DNA of 64,000 bases from Amylostereum areolatum (lineage: Eukaryota > Basidiomycota > Agaricomycetes > Russulales > Stereaceae), in the NCBI GenBank assembly GCA_012932865.1, contig SAXG01000067.1, forward strand, positions 124,001 through 188,000. Direction: 5' to 3'. Under the pieces are notes generated by a model, which did not search any database, was not told the origin of the DNA, and saw only the letters and a list, made by a program, of their open reading frames with translations. The translations under genes and the position numbers were made by a program. The first letter of the stretch is position 1. Every line of letters begins with the position of its first letter. Shown piece after piece: positions 54,381-64,000 of this stretch.

Positions 54381-56700
54381 CTATTACATCACTAGCAAAT
54401 GAGAACCCGCTACAGCCCAGACCCAGACACAGTGATCGCCGATTCGGAACGGACAGCTGCACGAGATGATGTCAGCGCCGAGAAACAACACCCAAAGGCT
54501 GAGTACGCACCTAAGACCTTCTCCGACTCATCAACATCCGATGCCGTATAGCCGGTCTGGAGCTTGTCAGTCATAAAGATCAGCCAAATCGGATCAGAAG
54601 AAACATAGAAAAACGACGCACCCCGGTTCCCAATTAAAACACTCACAGCACGCTGGGGAAGACAGCTATGATAGCGAAGATGCCAAGGTGCACGCGCTCA
54701 CGGCAGCGAGCTCGCAAAGGAAGTGATGGAGGTGGTGACGCCCGAAGTGGGTCAAATGTTGACGAAGGGGAGATGACGGCAAGGGAAGAGGTAAAGGGAA
54801 GGACATCAGCAAAAGTGCTGATAACTTGTAGCTCTTGTAACCCCGACAAGGTTTCGGCCCAGAATTGTAGCACCGAATCGAGCCTTGTGGCGTCGTACCC
54901 ACTTCCCAAATCTCTTGCATTCTCTTGCAGGTCGGTGTACCCTCCGTTTACTTCCGTATCATGTTGTATTCTTGATGTAGCTATTACTGAATCTGAATCC
55001 GACTTCAAGCTTCAAGCTTCAAGCTTTAAGTTCGACTTGAACTATGCCGCAGACTTGTCTCGTCAACATGGGCTCGCACCCCCACGTGACATAACCGTGG
55101 GACTAATCTCCGACAGACCATCTCTGCGCGACACGTCGTCCTTTCGCATCCGCATTCCTCTTCCCATCTCCCGTCCCCCATCCCCTGTCCCATTCCCCAG
55201 GGCCCCATCCCCCATCCCCCGTCCCATTCCCCATGGCCCCATTCCCCATCCCCCATTCCCTTTCCTATCTCCCTTCTCCTGTCTCCCATCTCCTGTTCCA
55301 TTTCCCATTCCCCTTATGCATATATGCACCACTCGGTCCCTCTTGGCTCCTCCTCCAGCCGCTGTGGCCGCAAACAAACAGGCCTAGAATGGTTAGTAGT
55401 TTCAGTTACTCTGATTCTACCTCCAACTTGGCTTATACTCCACCAGCGACAATGAGATGATTGGCGGCAACGAATGAAGTCTCACTGATGCCGGTGAGCC
55501 CACACCAAAATTGCATTGGCAGGGAAGAGCTTGCATGTAGTCTTTTTTCATGACCCCAATTTGGCTGACCTTTGCGCGAAGGCAATCCACATGTCCATGC
55601 AAAAAACCAAGTTGGCTCTGATTGCATTGTCGGAACCTTCGTCGTCCGTCCCCGTTTGTGCATATATGCGCATACACTCATGTTCTTAGGCCCTGTCAAA
55701 TCTTCGACACAGGGCCGTCTCTGTCCCACCGTCCATGCACTGACAACCGCTGCAACATCTTAAGGTACGCCCCCTGCCCGTATTGAAAAATTGCAAACAG
55801 GATACAATGAAGAGTAACGAGCGAGTGACGAAGGGAGAGACAGTGAAGCAGGATAAGCGGGAACGGAAGGCGACTAGCAATGTATGCATATCATTCTTCT
55901 CTCTGGCGCTTTGCTCTCCGCTCACAACCTCTCCTACGTTACGAGTATCTCTTCCCCGTCGTCCCTCGCTCGTCTTATATGGCTTATCCCTGTTCGCTTC
56001 TCGGGCTGTCGCTGCCTCATGTACCTGAGTTCCTTCGTAACCTGTCAAACACATCTGTATTGGCTGTCGGGATCGCTTCGTATCAATTCCATTTGATTGC
56101 AATCATATACACAGCCTAGAATGTGCTACAATAAGTGTTTCAGATTACAACGGAATGCAATCAGTGTCTTCCGCGCGCGCGAGGGTGTTCTTCGGTGATT
56201 CTACCCAGTTTTTCCTGTCTTACATTTGGCTTACATTCAGCTTACAATCAGCTTACAAGCCTTTAAAGCTAACCCGGGGGTCATACACATTCCTCTGTAG
56301 CTTTCCGAGGAAAATTGTAGCTTATCTGAAAATTGTAGCTTATTTAGGACTTGTAGCAGGGTACAATGACATTGTACCGGAATACAAGTTTCATGCACTT
56401 TTGCTGATGGAAAGGGAGAAGAAAGCTGGGGGCACACAAGCTCGGAGAACACCGGTTTATATGCTCGCGGGCAGCGTGACATTTGTCACCGTGACCGCAA
56501 GCTCCGTCCGCTTCTCGCACTGCCCAAGCGCTGCCTCGACCGACGAGCCGACACCCCCGCGCGTCAACACCGATCAACACCGGGATTCGGGACCCTTGGA
56601 AGAGCAAGTCCAAAGCCCAAGTCGTCGAGGGAGACCGGACGGGTGCAGGTCGGGAGAGCGGGCGAGTACAGGTGCGTGATTCGCGCCCTTTTCTGTTCCA
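54381..56700. other. Low-information stretch with a possible degraded minus-strand gene
   Basis: On the minus strand, about 55,000-54,650 reads TEVNGGYTDLQENARDLG and FWAETLSGLQELQVISTFAD, and 54,640-54,410 reads LIFMTDKLQTGYTASDVDES. They could be exons of one small protein, but no start or family is clear. Tandem CTTCAAG words lie near 55,003-55,030 and GCTTACA words near 56,220-56,260. Confidence 0.3.
55150..55320. repeat. C-rich simple repeat (CCCATTCCCC type)
   Basis: Irregular tandem copies of CCCATCCCCC, CCCATTCCCC and CCCATGGCCCC. It translates to Pro-rich or Gly/Met-rich strings that are not genes. Confidence 0.7.
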
Positions 56701-57299
56701 GCATGCTGACTTGTGCACCCCCCCCCCTTTCACCCCAACACGTATGAGCACCAGACGCGCACGGATCCATGCCATCGCGACCGACACGCTCAAGGCCCAC
56801 AACCTTGTGCCGGAAGAGGTCACTGCACCGCACGCGTCCCCACCACCTGTCCCCTCGCCCAACACTTCATCTCCGCCCTCGCCCCTGGCCCTGCTATGCG
56901 CATGGCATCACCCTCCTACACACACACCGCGAATGCCCGCCCGCCCGTCCCTACGCCCAGCTCCGTCCCTCGCCTCCTCGCCCCCATTCCCATCCTCGTG
57001 CCCAATACGTGCGCCCACCCTTCCCCCGACACGCATGGAACCATGCCGTCCTCACGCCAATGCCTCCGCGCCGTACCAGCCCATTGCGCATACCTCCTCG
57101 CTCGCACTCCCTCCCCTCGTCCACCCCTTTGACACTCCTCAACCGTCTTTCCACACGGATCAGGCCTTTCTCGCGAATGCGAATGGCCACGGGATTGTGA
57201 CGCGCCCCTGTCCCTCCCACTTGTCCACACACCCAACGCCCGCCGGGGTCGATTTCCCGTTCAGCATCAACCGACCGCCGGAGGAGGACGTGCACGCGC

Positions 57300-57548
57300 A
57301 TTTCATCTCGGGCGAACAGATGTGGTCTTTAGTGAGTAACCCCCATGTTTGCTGTTCTTATCGCACAGCCAGATGACCACGCATCGCGTCCGTCTGCCTT
57401 CAGCTTCAAGCTCCATGGTTCCGCCCGTCCGATCTCAATGAAAAGCGACATCATCCGGAAGCGCTCTTGCCACAACGCCCGGCGTGTCGGCAACGCCTCC
57501 GAGACGCCCTCCGCCAGACGGGCTGCCGCGCTCATTCGGCACGGATAG
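57300..57548 (+). pseudogene. Remnant of a GATA-type zinc-finger gene
   Basis: The second half of a GATA finger and its basic tail are readable: FKLHGSARPISMKSDIIRKR then SCHNARR. In GATA factors this follows CNACGL with two zinc-binding Cys; here that part reads RPSAFS, and no upstream CxxC pair is present. The finger cannot fold. The Pro-rich frame at about 56,744-57,330 may be part of the same gene. Assignment rests on the short motif only. Confidence 0.5.
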
Positions 57549-58249
57549 AGCCGACCTCAACTTTGCGCAACGGCTGCCGATGGCAAACGAGAACGCGGTG
57601 ACAAATATCGCGGATCTGTGGGTGACGGCGGGGATGAACGTGGACAACGAGGGGGTGTTCGAAAGCAAGGACAAGGAGGATGAGATGACAAATTGGGAGA
57701 AGGACTCGAGGACACGCCCACCCGCCGCGCACGACGCAGCACCTTTGGACCCGCCACGCGCGCCTCCTTCTTCGGCTCCCCCAGGCGTCCCCCAGGCCCC
57801 TCGCAAGCCCTCCCCCCACGCTCCTCCCCACTCCGCCGCATCTCCCGCCTTTCCGCATCCTCGGTGGCGGCCGACGCGTGTTGGGCGTGCCGTCGATTTT
57901 CTCCCATCCGGGTGTGCGCACGCCGCTGGCAGTGATCGACGCACAGAAGTTGCTCGAGGCGGAGGACGTGTTCACAGCGTCAGCGAGCAGCGCGGTGCCA
58001 GAGGGGGGACGAGGATCCCGAGGCAGCGAGGCCGGCGGGCGTGATCATCAGCAATATCACACTTTTTGTTGGGGTGTTGCCGACAGTTTTGGCTTTGTTG
58101 CCGGTGTTGGGGTGTTGATGGCAGTTGTCAGGCCTGGCCGAGTTTGGCAAACCTGGCAACTCCCCGCAATTCCGGGGCAATTCATGGATCACACTTCCCG
58201 GCATCAAATTGTGATCAGAAGGGATATTGAGCCGGCCCTAAACTGTGTT
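57549..58249. other. Coding-like remnants after the GATA piece
   Basis: A frame with ADLNFAQRLPMANENAVTNI and another with IFSHPGVRTPLAVIDAQKLLE look like decayed exons, with Pro-rich shadow frames. No family recognised. Confidence 0.3.
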
Positions 58250-58279
58250 TGACTGTGAGACTTTCTCCTTTCTCATATT

Positions 58280-58910
58280 TCCCTGCCACGACGCGTCTTA
58301 CCTTCCTTCTCAACCACCACCATCCCTTCACCACCACCGTCGTCACCACCGTCTGCCTCGCCGTCGTCACCACCGTCCCCCTCGCCGTCGCCACCATCGT
58401 CCCCCTCGCTGCCTCGTCATCGCCCCCCTCGCAGCCTCGTCATCGCCCCCCTTGCCACCTCATCACCGCCGCCGCCGCCATCGTGTCACCGCCGTTGGTG
58501 GCACCTCATCACCGGCGTCGTCGCCATCGCATCACCGCCGTTGGCGGTGCCTCGTCACTGGCGTCGACGCCACCCTCGTCACCGCCACCCTTGCCACCCC
58601 GTCCCTGTCGCGCTCGCCACATAATCACTCCTGCGCTTGCCGCCTCGTCACTCCCGTGCTCGCCGCCTCATCACTCCCGCGCTTGCCACCTCGTCACTCC
58701 CGCGCTTGCTACCTCGTCACCGCTGCCATCTCCACCTCATCACCGCCACCGTCGCGGCCTGGTCACTTCCGCCATCGTCACCCCTGCTGTCGCCTCCTTG
58801 TCACTCTCGCCGTCGCCGCCACCATCGCCACCCTCATCACCACCGCCCTTCCACCCTCGTCACTAGTGCCGTCGGCGCCTCGTCACGCCCGCTGTTGCTG
58901 CCTTGTCACC
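58280..58910. repeat. Imperfect minisatellite of CACC/GTCGTC and CTCGTCACTCCCGC units
   Basis: About 630 bases of degenerate tandem repeats, mostly 12-23 nt units such as CTCGTCACTCCCGCGCTTGC. All frames stay open because of the composition, giving long Pro/Ser/His-rich strings that should not be called proteins. The retroelement LTR begins exactly at its right border. Confidence 0.75.
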
Positions 58911-59369
58911 TGTCAGCAACGACTAGTGCGACAGCACCAAGTTACGACACAGCTGACTAGAAGATGAGGACGACAGAGGGGAGCCGATCAGACACGGCGA
59001 CAGACGAGGGAAAGCAAGCAAAGTCGGTAGAATTGACTAGCTCGAGATAGGGAATATGTATAGCGATAGGGAGCCTTATATACATGAGAGGAGAGAGACT
59101 TAGGTAAGCAACCAATACACGGCGATCAGTAAGCAGACCAAGTATAAGTAAGCAGTCGTATGTAAAAGAGCACAGCATGAGTCAGTATTGTACAGCATGA
59201 GTCAGGGGAAAGGGGTCAGACCCGGGCCGAGATGAGTCACGTGGGCCCGGGTGGGATATAGATGAACCGGGTCCAGGCCGAAGTCGAGCCGGACCGGTGA
59301 TAAGCCAATAAGTCCTAAAGCGTGTAACCAATGTAAAGTAAAAAAGAAAATTATAGACCGTTCATGACA
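58911..59369 (-). repeat. 3' LTR, 459 bp
   Basis: Bounded by TGTCA and TGACA, the expected TG...CA ends with a 5-bp inverted terminus. The purine-rich AAGGAAGGGGTGA immediately before it on the minus strand fits a polypurine tract. The pol stop codon (59362-59364) lies inside its first bases. The U3 part holds three TGAGTCA motifs and a TATA box. Confidence 0.8.
59075..59082 (-). promoter_or_regulatory. LTR TATA box with upstream TGAGTCA sites
   Basis: TATATAAG on the minus strand. Upstream in the transcription sense are TGAGTCA at 59178-59184, 59198-59204 and 59233-59239, about 95-160 bases away. TGAGTCA is the binding site of Gcn4/AP-1-type bZIP factors, so the element may respond to amino-acid starvation or stress. 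Confidence 0.6.
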
Positions 59370-62300
59370 TCACCCCTTCCTTAGATTCGACGTCCTCGTC
59401 GCAATCAGATCCAGCTTCCTCTTCCGCCAGGAGTTCCCAACGATTAAGGCGTGCAGGTTTCGGGGCACCCGGGTGCTCGCAGTGGAAGTCGTCGATACGT
59501 TTCTTGGCATTCTGGAGATTGGCAAGAGGTTCCCAAGTATTGTCATTGTCTGGGTAGCCTTTCCATTTGACAAGGTACTTGAAGCCGCGACCAACTTTCT
59601 TGGAGTCTATAATCTTTTCGACCTCATAGACTTCCTCTCCTTGGACTAACTCTGGGGGTGGAGGTGCAGGTGCTTTCTGGTTGTCAAAGGCGGGACCGTT
59701 GTGTGGAGATAGGAGGGACTTGTTGAAGACCGGATGTTTTCGTGACCAGGATGCAGGGAGGCGAAGCTTGTAAGCCGATGCTCCGACTTTTTCCGGGATT
59801 TCGAAAGGACCGAAGCGCTTGTCATCTAGTTTTTGCATAGGACGTGCCGTTTTGATTACGGTTTGGCCATCTCTGGTCTTGGCTTCCAGCCAGACGAAGT
59901 CGCCAATTTTGTAATCTATTGGTTCGTCCTTCTTGCGATCGTAAAAGCGCTTTTGATCATCCTGTGCTGCTTTTAGCGCAGAGCGGGCTTCCTCGTAGAT
60001 GTCTCGCAGGCGTTGTGCAAACTCGTTCGCCGATGGGTTGTCTGTCTCGCGTCGAGGGTTTGTTCCCAGGTAGAGTTCTCGACCATAGTTGGCAAAGTTG
60101 GGAGACATCCCAATCGAACTATGGACCATGTCGTTGAGCGCAGTCATGGCAAGTGGGAGGTAACGTGTCCAATTGTCTTGTCGTTGATTGACGAAGATGC
60201 GAAGGTAATTTTCCATGGTCATGTTGGAGCGTTTGGTCTGTCCGTCCTTCTGAGGGTGGTACGCCGTAGATGGATTCCCTTCAATGCCTAGCAGTTGGAA
60301 CAATGCCGTGGTGAACTTGGAGACAAAGACGCTGCCGCGGTCACTGACAATCTTTCTAGGAATTCCATGATGGGGGACTACTTCTCGTAGGTACTCGAAG
60401 GCAAGCTCGTCTTCCGTTAGGTCTTTGGTCGTGGCCCAGAATACAACCTGCTTGGTACCCATGCAGTTCACATTGCAGATGGTGTCTTTTCCATCCGAGA
60501 CCGGGAGTGGCATGACGAAGTCAATGGATATGTGCTCCCAAGGTGCTTGTGGCGGGTCATGTGGGTGGAGTGGAGCGGCAATACGATCATGTCTAATCTT
60601 GGTACGTTGGCAGGTCTCACATCCTTCGACATATTTCCGGACGTCATCTCTAATGGCAGGCCACCAGTAGTTGCGCGTGATGAGCTCGTGGGTCTTGTAT
60701 CGTCCTGGATGACCGACAAGCGGGCCGTCATGATGAGCCTGGATGATGTCTGCACGGAGTCCTTTGTCTCTTGGGACATAGAGTCTGTGTTGCCAGGTGA
60801 CCGTTCCATCTGCATGTTCCAGCCATCCCTTTACTTTGAGTGCTAAGGCGCGTTCTACTGCATGGTCTCGGAGTAAGGTAGCCTCCTGAATCCGCTCAAT
60901 GAAGGCATTGTCAGGTCTGTTGGTTACGATTCCTGCATGGTTGAGGGCGCGAAAGAGTTCTGGTTTCAGGAGGACGATGTTTTCATTGTCTTTCTCCCCC
61001 TTCTCAAGGCCCGCTAGTCGGGAAATAGCATCGGGTTTACCCATTGTTTTGCCAGGCTTGTGGAGTAGCGTACAATGATACTCTTGTAGCTCCGTTAACC
61101 ATCATGCTTGTCTCCGATTTAGCTTCTGCGCCTTGCGGAAGTACGTGAGATTGCGATGATCCGACCAGATTTCAAACTCCTGTCGTGCCCCCATGAGGTA
61201 TTGTCTCCATTCCTCTAGCGCCGTCATGATAGCCAGTAATTCCTTATCATAAATCTCATAGTTCCTCTCAGCTTCGCTGAGGGACTTTGAGAGGAAGGCG
61301 ACCGGGTGCCATTTGCCATTGTCCTGTTGTTGCGAAAGTACCGCGCCCGTGGCATAGTCAGAGGAGTCCGCCTCGACACGGAACTGCCCATCGTCTGTAG
61401 GGATTGCTAGAGCTGGCTGCGATGTTATACATCGCTTGAGTTCCTCAAAAGCCTCCTACTGTGGGGTGTCCCAGACCCATTCCGTCTTCCCAGTGAGTTT
61501 AGTCATTGGGTGAGCAATGCCGCTGAAGTCCTTGATAAAGCGACAGTAGAAGTTGCAAAAGCCCAAAAACGATTGAAGTTGTTTCTTCGTTTTGGGGGCT
61601 GGCCAATTGGTGATTGCCGCGACTTTTGCTGGATCCATGCGAACCCTTCCTCCGCCGACAATCATGCCCAGGTATTCGATTTCTGCCTTCTCAAACTCGC
61701 ACTTTTCTGGCTTCAGATAGAGTTTGTTTTCTCGCAGGATCCAAAGGACCTCCTTGACTATCCGACAATGTTCTTCTAGCGTATGTGTGAAGATGAGGAT
61801 GTCGTCCAAATAGACGACCATGACTCCTTGGTGGATCAAGTCTTTGAACAGGTCATTCATCATGGCTTGGAACGTAGATGGGGAGTTGGTGAGTCCGAAG
61901 AACATGACTGTAGGCTCGTAGAGACCTTTGTTCGTGCAGAACGCAGCTTTCCATTCGTCCCCTTCTTTAATCCGAACATTGTTGTACCCCCATCGGACAT
62001 CGAGCTTGGTAAAGTGCCGTGCTCCCTTAAGCTTATCAACCAACTCTTGGATGAGTGGGAGCGGGTAACGGTTCTTTATTGTCATTTCATTGAGCTTTCG
62101 ATAGTCTTGCACAGGGCGTAACGAGCCGTCTTTTTTCTTGATGAAGAAGAATGGGGAGGCCATGGGTGATTTGGACGGTTGGATCCGGCCAGATCTCAGG
62201 TTCTCTTCCAAAAAGGCGTCCAGTTGCTTCTGCTCGTCCAATGTGAGGGGGTAAACTTTGCAATCGACCGGTTTGAAGTTAGGAGTGAGCTCAATGGCGT

Positions 62301-63030
62301 GGTCCCATGGGTGTCGCTCAGGGAGCTTGTCGAAGTCGTCTTTGTCAAAGATGTCCTTGAATTCGTGGTACGCCGTTGGGACTCGCTCAGAGAAGGTCTG
62401 TTCCTTTTTCTTAGCGTGCTCTTCAATTGCAATGTCCGATGCATGGGTCCGGATGTGGTATCTCGCTTTGTAACCATCCCAGTCGAAAGCAAACAGCTGC
62501 TCGTCTTTTTCCATGTGGACTGGCTCTTCCTCCTCTTCTTCATCATCATCGATATTGAGGAGGGGAGGGGGACAAGAGCAGCTGATAGGGCATCGGTCGA
62601 AGTCAATTGACCCGGATTTCCAGTCAATGTGAGGGTTATGCTTCTTCAGCCACTCATGTCCAATGAAAAGGTCCATATCTCCTAGATTGGAGACCGCCAG
62701 GTCAATGTTTTCTTCATGGTCTTGAATATTTAGGCGAAGTGTGACATATTCCGTGATGGGACCTCCTGCGTTGAGAGTGCCGTCTGCATTTTGTACTGGG
62801 ATTGGGCGAGCAGTCCGTCGCGTGGGGATGTGATTTTCCTGCACAAACTTCATGTTGATACACGAGCCAGTGCAACCACTGTCCAGGAGTGCGAGAGCTT
62901 TGACAATGCGCTTGGAATCTACCACAAGTTGTGTGGGAATGACCGTTTGTTCCTTGGCGCTGGAGGAGCGTATGAACTGCATGGGAGTGGTGAGCTCTAG
63001 TAGAGCTTGGCATGCTAATTTGTCTTCCAT
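59362..63030 (-). pseudogene. Ty3/gypsy pol polyprotein, interrupted by two stops
   Basis: One frame throughout. Protease: LALLDSGCTGSCIN (DSG active site). Reverse transcriptase: VYPLTLDEQKQLDAFLEEN, then GSLRPVQDYRKLNEMT and VVYLDDILIFT (YLDD catalytic box). RNase H: VEADSSDYATGAVLSQQQ. Integrase: H-H-C-C zinc region (HHDGPLVGHPGRYKTHEL, CETCQRTK), then ISIDFVMPLP, SDRGSVFVSKF and NPSTAYHPQKDGQTKRSN. Chromodomain: YEVEKIIDSKKVGRGFKYLV followed by KWKGYPDNDNTWEP. In-frame stops: TAG at 61456-61458, just before the RNase H region, and TGA at 61102-61104 near its end. Chromodomains target insertion to heterochromatin. Confidence 0.9.
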
Positions 63031-63067
63031 GCCAGTTATCTCCTTGATGGCTTCATAAGTAGCCTCG

Positions 63068-64000
63068 TCACGACGTCAATGGTGTGTCCAGATGCGAAGG
63101 ATTGCAATCACACTTTCGGGTTTGTCCTCCCTTAAGCAACGAAGTGTCCATTGAGCCGTTCCAGGTGTCATATAACATGATTTGGGTGCCGTGCCCCTTC
63201 CATCGCACGGCGTTGGTCCCTGACTTCACAGGGTCCATATCCAAAACCGAGTCCGTATCCAAAGCCGTATCCAAAACTGAAGCCGAAACCAATGCCGTAT
63301 CCAAAGCCGAAGGCTCACAAATCGAAGCCTGAGTATCTAAAATAACAACGGGACGCGTGCCCGTACCGATAGAGTCCGTAAGAGAAGTCATAATGGGGAT
63401 ATCCCCCGTAGTAGTACAGTCCGAATCAACAATGCGCATATGTAAACGAGAACCAGGCCACCGAGGCGCAACAAAACCAGACGAGCGAGAAACAGAAACT
63501 TGGGCTTCAGATGCCGTGTACATCGTCAGCCCCCTCAAAAACCCTCCTTCTTCTCCTTCCACCTTCGGCTGAGCTTGAAGCGCGTCCATCACGCTTTTCC
63601 AATCTTCGGCCGACAGGCTCCTAGCCCAGGCGGTGGGCGTCTCGAACGCCTGTGCTCGAGCCTCCCGCTTTGGTGGTTCCGTGTACCGGTCCCTCCCCCA
63701 CATGTCTCGGATGTTCTTCACATCCACCCTGCAGTCCCGCACCTGGTGGCCATTCTGTCCACAGCGGAAGCATCGGCCCTTAATGTCGACACGGTTGACG
63801 TCCATCGGCTGTCCTTTGCCACCGTGTACCGTGCCGGTTCCGTCGCGGCGCCATGGGACCTGTCCCCCTTGCTGCCCATTGGACGACCCTTGTCCTTTGG
63901 GTTTTTGGTTCTGCACGGGGCCGCTGCGTTGAGTTTTCAGGTCCTCCCGCTCCTGTCGCAGTCCATCAATCAGAATGATGCGCTCCTTGAGGTCCTCATA
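63068..64000 (-). CDS. Ty3/gypsy Gag C-terminal part (partial at window edge)
   Basis: The frame enters from the right edge (YEDLKERIILIDGLRQERED) and runs to a stop at 63068. It contains one CCHC zinc knuckle, CFRCGQNGHQVRDC, used for RNA binding and packaging, after a Gln/Gly-rich basic stretch. Near the end is an unusual run alternating Asp, Thr, Ala, Val and Ser with repeated SVLDTALDTDSVLD-like units. Pol starts in another frame about 40 bases on, so expression would need frameshifting or the junction is damaged. Confidence 0.75.
   Translation of the reverse strand, partial: YEDLKERIILIDGLRQEREDLKTQRSGPVQNQKPKGQGSSNGQQGGQVPWRRDGTGTVHGGKGQPMDVNRVDIKGRCFRCGQNGHQVRDCRVDVKNIRDMWGRDRYTEPPKREARAQAFETPTAWARSLSAEDWKSVMDALQAQPKVEGEEGGFLRGLTMYTASEAQVSVSRSSGFVAPRWPGSRLHMRIVDSDCTTTGDIPIMTSLTDSIGTGTRPVVILDTQASICEPSALDTALVSASVLDTALDTDSVLDMDPVKSGTNAVRWKGHGTQIMLYDTWNGSMDTSLLKGGQTRKCDCNPSHLDTPLTS

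Larger units (their letters stand above)
58911..64000 (-). mobile_element. Ty3/gypsy chromovirus, 3' part (gag end, pol, 3' LTR)
   Basis: Reading from right to left: gag with a zinc knuckle, then protease, reverse transcriptase, RNase H, integrase, chromodomain and the 3' LTR. The order RT-RNase H-integrase-chromodomain defines a chromovirus. The 5' LTR and most of gag lie beyond the right edge. Two stops in pol indicate a non-autonomous copy. Confidence 0.92.

Noticed and set aside
55026..55377. Gly/Met-rich frames on the minus strand
   Set aside because: Simple-repeat translation of the C-rich tract at 55,150-55,320.
58245..58967. Open frames of 205-240 codons rich in Pro, Ser and His
   Set aside because: They are translations of a minisatellite, open in several frames at once.
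1..64000. CRISPR arrays, bacterial operons, tRNA or rRNA genes
   Set aside because: The window is eukaryotic with introns throughout. No spaced identical repeats of CRISPR type and no rRNA or convincing tRNA cloverleaf were noticed; tRNAs need a covariance search to exclude.

Overview
This is a window of filamentous basidiomycete nuclear DNA, most likely from an Agaricomycete. The signs are short GT-AG introns of about 50-65 nt in nearly every gene, a CT-rich stretch ahead of the BTB gene, basidiomycete-type BTB, caspase-like, GMC and heme-thiolate peroxidase genes, a tnp2-type (Plavaka/CMC) transposon and a chromodomain Ty3/gypsy retroelement. It is an accessory-type region: about half is transposon or degraded gene copies, with a few well-kept genes between.

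Layout. 1-3.3 kb: the tail of one gene and a BTB-domain gene. 4.2-8.9 kb: a tnp2/Plavaka-type transposase whose six exons join into one open frame of 1491 codons. 9.4-20 kb: a graveyard of partial housekeeping genes. It holds the middle of the nuclear cap-binding protein CBP80, a shattered piece of splicing factor PRP8, an F-box-like gene that appears cut short, and tryptophanyl-tRNA synthetase with a frameshift in the HIGH motif and the KMSKS block deleted. 20.4-21.1 kb is an AT-rich island. 21.8-25.6 kb: a dead C-terminal copy and an intact 11-exon copy of a secreted S28 serine peptidase. A third scrap of the same family lies at 39.2 kb.

25.9-32.6 kb: four tandem TPR-protein paralogues on the minus strand. 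Only the second looks intact; the others carry indels and a nonsense codon. 32.9-33.7 kb: a conserved basidiomycete protein of unknown role. 34.3-36.9 kb: a caspase-fold (C14) protein with its His/Cys dyad. 38 kb: a 388-bp Tc1/mariner-type MITE. 40.7-42.8 kb: a secreted protein made of 17 tandem glycine-zipper units. 43.7-46.3 kb: a GMC oxidoreductase with a GC-AG intron inside its active-site motif and a damaged neighbouring splice acceptor. 48.0-48.9 kb: a heme-thiolate peroxidase.

49.8-53.1 kb: a complete TA-flanked DDE transposon with one nonsense codon in its transposase. It is followed at 53.8-54.4 kb by its 550-bp non-autonomous derivative. 54.4-58.9 kb: low-complexity DNA and a broken GATA-finger remnant. 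58.9-64 kb: the 3' LTR, pol and part of gag of a Ty3/gypsy chromovirus on the minus strand, with at least two stops in pol.

Many listed reading frames start at GTG or TTG, so starts were chosen by ATG, signal peptide and splice phase instead. Functions rest on recognised motifs; no database search was run.
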